Source: UBA965 sp040396955 | Lineage (GTDB): Bacteria > Chloroflexota > Chloroflexia > Chloroflexales > Roseiflexaceae | Length of the DNA stretch: 64,000 bases | Assembly: GCA_040396955.1 (NCBI GenBank) | Contig: JBBAWX010000002.1 | Coordinates: 124,001 to 188,000 of the forward strand | Direction: 5' to 3' | Shown: positions 26,402 through 33,970 of the stretch, one piece after another | Layout of the letters: the number at the start of each line of letters is the position of its first letter | Numbering within the stretch: the stretch's first letter is position 1 | Notes under the pieces: model-generated | Databases searched by the model: none | Told to the model about the DNA's origin: nothing | What the model saw: only the letters and a program-made list of their open reading frames with translations | Position numbers and translations under genes: made by a program

Positions 26402-27168
26402 GGAATGTAGAGCTCCTGTCCAACTACCAAGTTGTTGGGGTTCTGCAACATCGGATTGGCGTCTTCAATTTGTTCGATGGTCACCCCGAACTTATCGGCG
26501 ATTTGCCCCAGGGTCTCACCAGCTTTGACATAGTACACCGTCAAGTTTGACGCAGGAGTCGGTACAAGAATGAGTGTCGGTTGCGTCCCTGCACTTGATC
26601 CACTGTCGGTTGAGCCACTATCCGTCGTGCTGCCACTATCGGTCGAGCCACTGTCGGTTGAGCCACTATCCGTCGTGCTGCCATTGTCGGTCGAGCCACC
26701 ATCCGTCGAGCTACCATCCGTCAACGTGGTGCCGTCGGTAATGACTTCGGTGTCGCTGATGATTTCTCCCTCGCTGAGCTCACTCGTGGGCTCCACTAGT
26801 GGTGTCAGCGTTGGTTCCACCGTTGCGGTTGGTGACGGCGTGGGAATCGGGGTAATAGTCACTTCGGGGTAGGGAGTCGCAGTGCCAACCACTTCTTCGT
26901 CCATTTCGAGGATGTCGTTGGATACATCGACCGGGCGATTGACCGCAGCTACAGGCAACAACAGGGTAATAGTACCAATCCGTAGACTCCCCGTATTCAT
27001 GGCGGCGAGGCTGAGCACTGAGCTGACAATCATCAGTGCAAAAATAGCCGCCACAATCACGGTCATCGTGCTGGGGAGAAAGCGATTGAACATGCGCAAG
27101 AGCAAAGCCCCAACGAAGGGGAGTATGAGTGCCACGAAGAGCAACCCAGTAATCACGGTTTGAGACAC
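26398..27168 (-). CDS. Membrane-anchored LysM protein with Ser/Asp/Gly repeat linker
   Basis: This 256-aa protein has two N-terminal hydrophobic segments (about 5-24 and 34-56), an acidic Pro/Thr-rich stretch, a low-complexity linker built from 'STDSG' and 'STTDSG' units (about 155-195), and a C-terminal LysM motif ('YYVKAGETLGQIADKFGVT' onward). LysM binds N-acetylglucosamine glycans, so this looks like a wall tether. It is the first gene of the LysM/YcxB/deacetylase operon. AGGTATG-type spacing gives ATG 27168 after GGGAGG. Confidence 0.83.
   Translation of the reverse strand: MSQTVITGLLFVALILPFVGALLLRMFNRFLPSTMTVIVAAIFALMIVSSVLSLAAMNTGSLRIGTITLLLPVAAVNRPVDVSNDILEMDEEVVGTATPYPEVTITPIPTPSPTATVEPTLTPLVEPTSELSEGEIISDTEVITDGTTLTDGSSTDGGSTDNGSTTDSGSTDSGSTDSGSTTDSGSTDSGSSAGTQPTLILVPTPASNLTVYYVKAGETLGQIADKFGVTIEQIEDANPMLQNPNNLVVGQELYIP
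26600..26695. repeat. 48-bp tandem repeat (two copies) in the LysM gene
   Basis: Units 26600-26647 and 26648-26695 differ at only two positions and each encodes 16 residues of the Ser/Thr/Asp/Gly linker. Shorter degenerate copies flank them. Length variation between strains is likely. Confidence 0.85.
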
Positions 27169-27184
27169 AACATACCTCCCAACA

Positions 27185-29659
27185 TCAGTGTTCTTGTAAG
27201 TGTACTACAGTCACGCCCTCGCCACCGTTGGCACCGCCCCCACTCAACGATTTAACCTGTCGATGGTGTTGGAGTTGATCGCGCAGGGCCTGGCGCAGAG
27301 CGCCCATCCCCTTGCCGTGTATGACACGGATGTACGGCAAGCCGGCCCTGTATGCATCATCGACATAGCGATCAACGCGCTCACAGGCCTCTGACGCACG
27401 CATTCCACGCACGTCAAGCTCGAGGGCAACTGCCGGTGCTGAGGGAGCCGTGACCACCGGTGCAGCGCGGAGCGGCTCTGCCTTGCGTTGCCCCGGTTTG
27501 AGGTCGCTGAGTCGCACGGTCAAACGAAATCCACCCACCTGCACTTCGGCACTCTCTTCTTCGTACGAAATAGCCACCACATCGCCGGTTAAGTTCACAG
27601 AGGCCACAAATACGGCGTCTCCCACCTGAATGGGTCGCACTGGCGTGACCTCTGGTGTGACGGTCGGTGCTTGTGGCCGGCGCTGTTGCTTGAGCTTGCT
27701 GACCTGTGCGTCTTGGATGTCCGTTGCCCGCTGTTGCGCATCCTCCATCCACTTTTTTGTGATGGTGACCTGTTGTACGTCATCACGCAGGCGGCGTAGC
27801 TCAGTACGGGCTTGGCGTACTTCGGCCTCGATCTCTGCAATCGCCTGTTGCCGTTCCTGCTCGATGTGTGTTTCGAGCTGTTGTTGCTGTTGTTGGGCCT
27901 GTAGCATGAGTTGCTGGGCCGCCTGCTTGGCTTCTTCGGCCGCCTGCAAAAGCCGGGCTGCCTCTTGGCGCTCTTTTTGGATGGCGGCGAGCAATGAATC
28001 GGTTTGGAGCTCTTGATTGGGCACCGAGGCGCGGGCCTTGGCGATAATCTGCGGGTCCAGCCCGAGGCGTGTCGCAATGGCGAGAGCGTTGGAGCGTCCC
28101 GGTACGCCAATCATAAGGCGGTAGGTGGGCGAAAGAGTCTCGGCATTGAACTCCACCGACGCGTTTTGTACGCCAGTCGTGTTATGTGCAAATGCTTTCA
28201 GCTCCGCATAGTGGGTCGTGCCAATCGCAAATACTCCGTAGCTGAGTAGATGCTCAATGATGGCGCGCGCGAGCGCCGAGCCCTCCACGGGATCGGTGCC
28301 AGCTCCCAATTCGTCGAGCAAAATCAACGATGGTAACTCGTCGGTGAAGACGGCACTCTGGGGGCGCCATTCATCGGGGGCGAGTTGTGTTTTCACCTCA
28401 GTGGCGACCACCTCACCGTGCTGATCGAGGTTGCGCAATATGCGAATGATGTTGGTCAGATGTGACGAAAACGTCGACAAGCTCTGCTCAATGCTCTGCT
28501 CATCACCGATGTCAGCAAAAACCCGCCCAAAAATGGGTAACGCCGAACCATCCGCTGCCGGAATAAATAGCCCAGATTGGGCCATCAATGCGAGCAGACC
28601 GGTGGTCTTGAGCGAGACCGTTTTTCCACCTGTGTTGGGCCCGGTAATCAGTGTAATCCGCGTTTCATTGGGCATGTGAATGTCAATGGGCACCACCACT
28701 TTGGGGTCGATGAGCGGATGCCGTGCCTTCATCAGTTGGATGCGCGGATTGACCCCTGTGGTCACGTCGATGATTTCCGGCTCAACCGCCCGTAACTGTC
28801 CGCTGAGCTTCGCCTTGGCAAAGGCGAAATCAAGGTCTGCGAGCGCACGAATGCCCCCACTAATCTGGGAGGCCTCATGCCCCACATACCCCGATAGTTC
28901 TGCAAGAATGCGGGCAATTTCATCGGCTTCGTCGAGTTGCAGTTCACGAAGCTTGTTGTTGAGTTCAACCACGACCATTGGTTCGATGTACAAGGTAATC
29001 CCACGGCCCGATTGGTCATGGACCAGCCCTTTGACCTTGCTTTTGTGGCTGGCTTTCACCGGTACCACGTATCGACCGTTCCGCACCGTCACAATCGACT
29101 CTTGCAGGGCATCACTGTACTGCCCCGACGAGACGATATGCTGGAGCCGCTCTTGGACACGTCCCATGGTAATGCGAATCTCGCTACGCAACGACGCCAA
29201 TTTGGCGCTTGCTGCATCGAGTACCTCGCCGTCGTGATTGATGGCGCGCTCAATGCGCTCCTCAATCATCGGCAAAGTGGGTAACTCCTGTATGTACGTG
29301 ATGAGGTGTGGGACCAACGTGGTGTCGCTCTTAATCAAGAGTTGGCGCAAGCGGCGCATCGCACCAAGCGAGCGCGCCACGTCTAGTAAGGTGCCCGCAT
29401 CGAGCACTCCACCCCGTTGCGCCACTTTTACGGCGTCACGCACGTCCCGGGCCGCCCCAATCGTGACATCAGGGTAGACCGAAAGCAAATAGACGGCCTC
29501 GCGGGTGTGTGCAAGCTGTTGCCGCACCACGAATGCATCTTGTTCGGGGCGCAGGTTGTTGATAATCTGATGCGTCGCCGAAAAGCTGGCATACCGCGCC
29601 AACATGGCACGGACCGCAGGGAACTCAAGCGTGTGGAGCGTGTGATCTGGAATCGTCAT
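27185..29659 (-). CDS. mutS2: Endonuclease/ribosome-rescue ATPase MutS2
   Basis: This 824-aa MutS-family protein suppresses homologous recombination and, in some bacteria, splits collided ribosomes. It has Walker A 'GPNTGGKTVSLKT', Walker B 'LILLDELGAGTDPVEGSAL', 'ATTHYAELKAF' (here IGTTHYAELKAF), a long Gln/Ala coiled coil (about 520-620) and a C-terminal Smr nuclease domain with 'LDVRGMRASEACERVD' and 'VIHGKGMGALRQ'. It has no mismatch-recognition domain I, as expected for MutS2. Its start overlaps the cvpA-like stop as ATGA, the same neighbour pair as in many Firmicutes. Confidence 0.95.
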   Translation of the reverse strand: MTIPDHTLHTLEFPAVRAMLARYASFSATHQIINNLRPEQDAFVVRQQLAHTREAVYLLSVYPDVTIGAARDVRDAVKVAQRGGVLDAGTLLDVARSLGAMRRLRQLLIKSDTTLVPHLITYIQELPTLPMIEERIERAINHDGEVLDAASAKLASLRSEIRITMGRVQERLQHIVSSGQYSDALQESIVTVRNGRYVVPVKASHKSKVKGLVHDQSGRGITLYIEPMVVVELNNKLRELQLDEADEIARILAELSGYVGHEASQISGGIRALADLDFAFAKAKLSGQLRAVEPEIIDVTTGVNPRIQLMKARHPLIDPKVVVPIDIHMPNETRITLITGPNTGGKTVSLKTTGLLALMAQSGLFIPAADGSALPIFGRVFADIGDEQSIEQSLSTFSSHLTNIIRILRNLDQHGEVVATEVKTQLAPDEWRPQSAVFTDELPSLILLDELGAGTDPVEGSALARAIIEHLLSYGVFAIGTTHYAELKAFAHNTTGVQNASVEFNAETLSPTYRLMIGVPGRSNALAIATRLGLDPQIIAKARASVPNQELQTDSLLAAIQKERQEAARLLQAAEEAKQAAQQLMLQAQQQQQQLETHIEQERQQAIAEIEAEVRQARTELRRLRDDVQQVTITKKWMEDAQQRATDIQDAQVSKLKQQRRPQAPTVTPEVTPVRPIQVGDAVFVASVNLTGDVVAISYEEESAEVQVGGFRLTVRLSDLKPGQRKAEPLRAAPVVTAPSAPAVALELDVRGMRASEACERVDRYVDDAYRAGLPYIRVIHGKGMGALRQALRDQLQHHRQVKSLSGGGANGGEGVTVVHLQEH

Positions 29660-30222
29660 GGTGTCGTGGTCTCTGCTGAGGGGAAAATATCATATACATC
29701 ACTAAATACAAATGGGTCCATCAACTGCAATACGGGATTGGTAAATATCTGAGCCACAATGGGGAGTGTTTTGGCCTCCGTAATTGCGGTAATGTTGGTG
29801 CTCGACATGAAAAAAGTCTGCATGCTGGGCTCTACCGACACGTTGCGTAGTTGTAGTAGTAAACTCGCAAAGACGCCCCATACGGCCATGAACACGACAA
29901 TGCTCAAGATGGCAGCGCCGATCCGCCCCACACTCCCAAAAAGCTCTTGGCCGACGAAACGAAACGTGTACGATCCCATGCTCACGAGTACCAGACTAGT
30001 CAGCAGAAAAACCACAATAAAGGCAATAATGTGGCTTTCGAGCAGGTTGTAATTGGCAACGAGATGGATGGAATCCCCCACCCGTTGAAAGTACAAACCG
30101 GCGAGGAGCAAACACGCATACGCCACTACGGCAATCACAATGGAGCGGATGAGCCCTTGCCAAAGACCGACAATCAGACCACATCCTAGGAATAGAATAG
30201 TGAGGAAATCGTAGAGGTTCAT
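29656..30222 (-). CDS. CvpA-family membrane protein
   Basis: This 188-aa protein has four hydrophobic helices in the CvpA pattern: 'YDFLTILFLGCGLIVGLWQGL' with a Gly-rich first helix, then further segments at about 28-45, 62-85 and 105-130. CvpA affects colicin V production and envelope stress; its biochemical role is not settled. AAGGAG lies before ATG 30222; the open frame runs 34 codons further upstream without similarity. It overlaps mutS2 by 4 bp, which supports the assignment. Confidence 0.8.
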   Translation of the reverse strand: MNLYDFLTILFLGCGLIVGLWQGLIRSIVIAVVAYACLLLAGLYFQRVGDSIHLVANYNLLESHIIAFIVVFLLTSLVLVSMGSYTFRFVGQELFGSVGRIGAAILSIVVFMAVWGVFASLLLQLRNVSVEPSMQTFFMSSTNITAITEAKTLPIVAQIFTNPVLQLMDPFVFSDVYDIFPSAETTTP

Positions 30223-30478
30223 GGGTGCTCCTTGTTGCCCACACAACACCAGTGTAAGTATAGCATACCAGTGCCATAGAGAACACGTTTCTACGACCTT
30301 GGCATCGGCGCTCGTGCGTGTCAACTAGGACCGTGTGCCGTTTTCACGCACTGATGGGGAAGTACAAACCTGAATGGTTTCTCATCTACGAGTTCCCACA
30401 AACTAAGGTGACAATGATAGAATGTGTATTGATGTGGAATACAGGGAAGTATTGAAAAATCGTAAGGAGTCGTCACGT

Positions 30479-30991
30479 ATGAAAATGGTTCAAATGGTGG
30501 TCATCGCCGCAATGTGCGTAGGTGCATATTGGTGGTGGAGTCAATCAGACACCACCCCCCTTGATCTGGCAACCAAGCAACCCGAGCCCATTGCCGCTGA
30601 AGCTCCCGCAGCGACTGCCACCGCGGTTGTAGCAGAGCCGAGCACCTCGACGCGCACAGTCACGTATACCGAGGCCGACATCAATCAGCGCCTAGCCAGC
30701 TTTGCCTTGGAGGGAGCCCAAATCACCCAGGTTTCACTTCTCCAAGACGAAATAGTGATGAGCTTCTCCGTGGCAGGCCTGAGCAGTGACCTGCACATGG
30801 GAGTACAAGCACTCGATGGGCGTGTCGAAATCGCCGATCCACGCATCGAGGGAATGCTGGGATCCATGATCCCTGTCGAACAAGTGGTTGATGCCATTGA
30901 GAGTGAAATCAACCAACGTATCGTTGAACAAAGCCCGATTAGTGCGATTGCGGTGGTACCGGGCGCCATCGAAGTCACCTACAGCGAATAG
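30479..30991 (+). CDS. Small exported/anchored protein of unknown function
   Basis: This 170-aa protein has an N-terminal hydrophobic segment ('VQMVVIAAMCVGAYWWW'), an Ala/Pro/Thr linker (about 25-60) and a compact alpha/beta domain (about 65-170; 'TEADINQRLASFAL', 'INQRIVEQSPISAIAVVPGAIEVTY'). The alternation of an 'IN-RL' helix with strands is reminiscent of DUF2993/LmeA-like lipid-binding proteins, but I cannot confirm this. AAGGAG precedes ATG 30479. The gene is transcribed divergently from cvpA and lies 92 bp before thrS. Confidence 0.7.
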   Translation: MKMVQMVVIAAMCVGAYWWWSQSDTTPLDLATKQPEPIAAEAPAATATAVVAEPSTSTRTVTYTEADINQRLASFALEGAQITQVSLLQDEIVMSFSVAGLSSDLHMGVQALDGRVEIADPRIEGMLGSMIPVEQVVDAIESEINQRIVEQSPISAIAVVPGAIEVTYSE

Positions 30992-31020
30992 TGGGCATAG
31001 CGGCTAATGCCGATGCAACG

Positions 31021-31029
31021 TGGTAAAAT
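31021..31029 (+). promoter_or_regulatory. Extended -10 promoter of thrS
   Basis: TGGTAAAAT matches TGnTATAAT with one mismatch and lies 54 bp before the thrS ATG. I see no T-box-like leader in the short untranslated region. Confidence 0.4.
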
Positions 31030-31083
31030 ACGCATATCACTAGAGATTACCCGCTTGTTATTTACAGCGAGGAGAGGAACGGC

Positions 31084-32865
31084 ATGTCTGGATCGTCAGA
31101 TCACCTGTACCGTATTCGCCATTCAGCAGCCCATGTCATGGCGCAAGCGGTGCGCGAAATTTTCCCCGAAGCCCGTATCGCCATTGGGCCTCCCATCGAT
31201 GACGGCTTCTACTACGACTTCGATTTGCCACGGGCTCTGACCCCTGACGATTTGACCGACATCGAAGCCCGCATGCGCCGCATCATTGCCGGGAAGCATC
31301 CGTTCGTCTACCGTGAAGTCACGGCCGCAGAGGCCCGTGGCATCTTTCACGATCAACCCTACAAACTCGAGCTCATCGATGGCCTGGCCGCCGGCCAAGA
31401 TGAATACGGTGCCAACGCCGATGCCAAGAGTGTCGTGATTTCCACCTATCGGCAAGACACCTTCGAGGATCTCTGTCGTGGCCCGCACGTTGCCACAACT
31501 GCGGACATCCCCGCAGATGCCTTCAAGTTGATGAGTGTGGCCGGTGCCTACTGGCGTGGCGACGAAAAACGCCCGCAGCTGCAACGCATCTATGCCACTG
31601 CCTGGGCATCAAAAGCCGATCTTGAGCACTACCTGTTCCAAATTGAGGAAGCGAAGCGCCGTGACCATCGTCGCCTTGGTCGCGAGCTTGGGCTCTTTTA
31701 TTTCTCAGACGATGTCGGGCCAGGGTTGCCACTGTTTACCCCGAAGGGCGAAATGCTTCGCTACCTGATGGAGTCGTACGTGCGTGATACGCAAACCCGC
31801 TACGGCTACGAGCATGTGTGGACCGGGCACCTCGTCAAAGAGACCCTCTACCACAAATCGGGGCACTACGAAAACTACCGCGATGCCATGTTCCCCCCCA
31901 TGGTCGATGGGGATGTCACGTTCCGTCTCAAACCGATGAACTGCCCGTCACACATGACGCTCTTCAAAGAAATGGGGCGCCACTCCTACCGTGAATTACC
32001 CATGCGCATGGCAGAGTTTGCCACCCTGTATCGCTACGAAGACAGCGGTGCCCTCAGCGGTTTGACACGTGTGCGCTCACTCACCCAAGACGACTGTCAC
32101 GTCTTCTGTATGCCGAGTCAGATTCAAGAAGAATTCAGTCTGTGTTTGAAGCTCATCACCGAAATCTTGAGCACCTACCAGCTGACCGATTATCGTGTGC
32201 GGTTATCGCTTCGCGGCGATGAGGGCAAATTCGTCAAGGATGACGATAAGTGGGAAATGGCGACCAACGCCCTCAAGTCAGCCCTGGACGCCAACGGCGT
32301 GCTCTACGAGGCCGTGGCCGGCGAAGCCGCTTTCTATGGACCAAAAGCAGACTTCTTGGCCAAAGATGCCCTCGGTCGTGAATGGCAACTCTCGACCATT
32401 CAGGTCGACTTCATTCAACCGGCACGCCTTGGGGTCGAGTATGTCGGCGAAGATGGCCAAATGCACACCCCCGTGCTCATCCATCGTGCAGTAACCGGCT
32501 CGACGGAGCGATTTTTGGGGGTCATTATCGAGCATTTCGCCGGCGCCTTCCCACTCTGGTTGGCTCCCATGCAGGCCGTGGTCATCCCGATTTCCGATGA
32601 AAAGCACGGTGCGTTCGCACAAGAGGTGCGCGCACAGCTTGTCGCCGCTGGCATGCGTGTCGAGGTCAACAACGGTCGCGATCGCATGCAGGCCAAGATC
32701 CGTGATGCCCAGCTCCAAAAAATCCCCTACATGCTTATCGTCGGCGACCGCGAAGCTGCTGCCGGTGCAGTGGCCGTGCGCACCCGTGCTGGAGCAGATT
32801 TGGGTGCCATCTCGGTCGCCGACTTCAAGGCTCGCATGATTCACGAAGTGACCACCAAAGCATAA
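31084..32865 (+). CDS. thrS: Threonyl-tRNA synthetase lacking the TGS domain
   Basis: This 593-aa class II synthetase charges tRNA-Thr. It begins directly with the N2 editing domain ('HLYRIRHSAAHVMAQAV', the HxxxH metal/editing site) and so lacks the roughly 60-residue N-terminal TGS domain of the 640-aa E. coli enzyme. The catalytic core has zinc ligands in 'MNCPSHM', 'TQDDCHVFC' and 'IHRAVTGSTERFLG', motif 2 'RYEDSGALSGLTRVR', and a C-terminal anticodon-binding domain ending 'DLGAISVADFKARM'. GAGGAGAGG precedes the ATG; no upstream in-frame extension encodes a TGS domain. Confidence 0.96.
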   Translation: MSGSSDHLYRIRHSAAHVMAQAVREIFPEARIAIGPPIDDGFYYDFDLPRALTPDDLTDIEARMRRIIAGKHPFVYREVTAAEARGIFHDQPYKLELIDGLAAGQDEYGANADAKSVVISTYRQDTFEDLCRGPHVATTADIPADAFKLMSVAGAYWRGDEKRPQLQRIYATAWASKADLEHYLFQIEEAKRRDHRRLGRELGLFYFSDDVGPGLPLFTPKGEMLRYLMESYVRDTQTRYGYEHVWTGHLVKETLYHKSGHYENYRDAMFPPMVDGDVTFRLKPMNCPSHMTLFKEMGRHSYRELPMRMAEFATLYRYEDSGALSGLTRVRSLTQDDCHVFCMPSQIQEEFSLCLKLITEILSTYQLTDYRVRLSLRGDEGKFVKDDDKWEMATNALKSALDANGVLYEAVAGEAAFYGPKADFLAKDALGREWQLSTIQVDFIQPARLGVEYVGEDGQMHTPVLIHRAVTGSTERFLGVIIEHFAGAFPLWLAPMQAVVIPISDEKHGAFAQEVRAQLVAAGMRVEVNNGRDRMQAKIRDAQLQKIPYMLIVGDREAAAGAVAVRTRAGADLGAISVADFKARMIHEVTTKA

Positions 32866-32879
32866 CCGTGTGTTGATTT

Positions 32880-32911
32880 CTCCCCGCATCATGCATGCGT
32901 GATGCGGGGAG
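32880..32911. terminator. 12-bp hairpin after thrS
   Basis: CTCCCCGCATCA and TGATGCGGGGAG pair perfectly 14 bp after the thrS stop. There is no T-run; the ribosome site of the next small gene follows directly. It could terminate or attenuate read-through. Confidence 0.5.
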
Positions 32912-32932
32912 GCAAAGTAAGGAGGCGTCTCA

Positions 32933-33154
32933 ATGCGACGCTTTATCATTGGGTTACTGGCTGGGCTCGTTGTGGGGACGGTCGTGGGTATCTGGTGGCT
33001 TCGCCGTATCGGCAAACTCGATGACCCCAATAGTCTGGTTGGATCGTTGGTGGCCGTGGCCCGCGAAGCAGCAGCCGCCCAAGAGGCCGAGTTGTGGGCC
33101 AAGTTTCAACACCAACACGCCGCTCAGTCACAGAGCGATGAAGCCACGTTCTAG
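32933..33154 (+). CDS. Small single-helix membrane protein
   Basis: This 73-aa protein consists of one N-terminal helix ('FIIGLLAGLVVGTVVGIWWL') followed by a charged, Ala/Gln-rich cytoplasmic-type tail. AAGGAGG lies at ideal distance from ATG 32933, and it ends 11 bp before the DUF4013-like gene. It resembles the small YtxH-type Gly-rich helix proteins in style only. Function unknown. Confidence 0.65.
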   Translation: MRRFIIGLLAGLVVGTVVGIWWLRRIGKLDDPNSLVGSLVAVAREAAAAQEAELWAKFQHQHAAQSQSDEATF

Positions 33155-33165
33155 AAAGTTCGCCC

Positions 33166-33888
33166 ATGTTGCGTAAAGCACTTGCGATTGTGCATTCGGA
33201 TAAGGCGTGGTGGCAGGCGGTTGGTATCGGTGGGCTAGCGAGTATGACCATTTTCGGGTATCCGCTTGCCGCCGGTCTAATCGTTGAACACATGGAAAAC
33301 ACCCGCAAGGGATTTGCCTCGCCGTTGCCCCCCTTCATCGATTGGTCGACCCGTTGGTTGATGGGGTTGTTTGCCTCGCTCATCGATTTCCTCTTTTACA
33401 TCATGCCGTTGATGGTTGCTGCCCTGCTCTTTTTTTGTGGTGGCTTGACGCTGTTGATGCGGAGCAGTGCCACTGGCCAAGAAGTGCTGGTGTGGTCGTT
33501 TGTTGTGGGGCTTGGTGGCTGGTGGCTCGTCATGTTCCTCAGTGGCGTTTCGGCTGTCGGGCGCCTCGTCTATCTCGACGATAGCGGCCCAGAGCGCGCG
33601 TTGACCGGCTTCCCACTCCGCGAAGCGTTCCGTGCCGGTGCCCGCGGTTACTATCTGCGCGCACGCATTGCCAGCTTGCCTGTCTACATCGTGCCGGTGG
33701 CGTTGGCAATGCTGTTTCCCACCCTGCTCAATGTGGGTGGCTGGATCGGGCAAGTCGGCGCACTGGTGTTGGCGTGGCTCTGCTTGAGTAGTCTCGTCTA
33801 CGCCAATATTGTCACCATGCTCGTCTACCATCAGGTCGATCAAGCGTTGGCACAAACGCCGTACGTGCGCCCGCAACTCGGCGAATAA
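33166..33888 (+). CDS. DUF4013-like multi-pass membrane protein
   Basis: This 240-aa protein has about five to six hydrophobic helices. The 'IGGLASMTIFGYPLAAGLIVEHMENTRKG' start and 'PPFIDWSTRWLMGLFASL' match the DUF4013 pattern (a Gly/Pro first loop, then '-LPxW---'). The family has no established function. It is co-directional with the small gene 11 bp upstream and probably shares its transcript. A strong hairpin follows between it and the convergent metalloprotease. Confidence 0.75.
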   Translation: MLRKALAIVHSDKAWWQAVGIGGLASMTIFGYPLAAGLIVEHMENTRKGFASPLPPFIDWSTRWLMGLFASLIDFLFYIMPLMVAALLFFCGGLTLLMRSSATGQEVLVWSFVVGLGGWWLVMFLSGVSAVGRLVYLDDSGPERALTGFPLREAFRAGARGYYLRARIASLPVYIVPVALAMLFPTLLNVGGWIGQVGALVLAWLCLSSLVYANIVTMLVYHQVDQALAQTPYVRPQLGE

Positions 33889-33909
33889 CGCCTCTTTTGG
33901 GTGTATCAT

Positions 33910-33942
33910 CGCCCCCCATGAACGCATCGTTCGTGGGGGGCG
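33910..33942. terminator. Hairpin between convergent genes
   Basis: CGCCCCCCATGAACG pairs with CGTTCGTGGGGGGCG (15 bp, one wobble) around CAT. It lies between two 3' ends and could act in both directions; no T-run on either side. Confidence 0.55.
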
Positions 33943-33970
33943 TATTGGCGCATGACAGGTGCTTCTTCCA

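Noticed and set aside
26585..26730. Possible CRISPR-like repeat array
   Set aside because: The repeats are in frame, encode a Ser/Asp/Gly linker and have no unique spacers.
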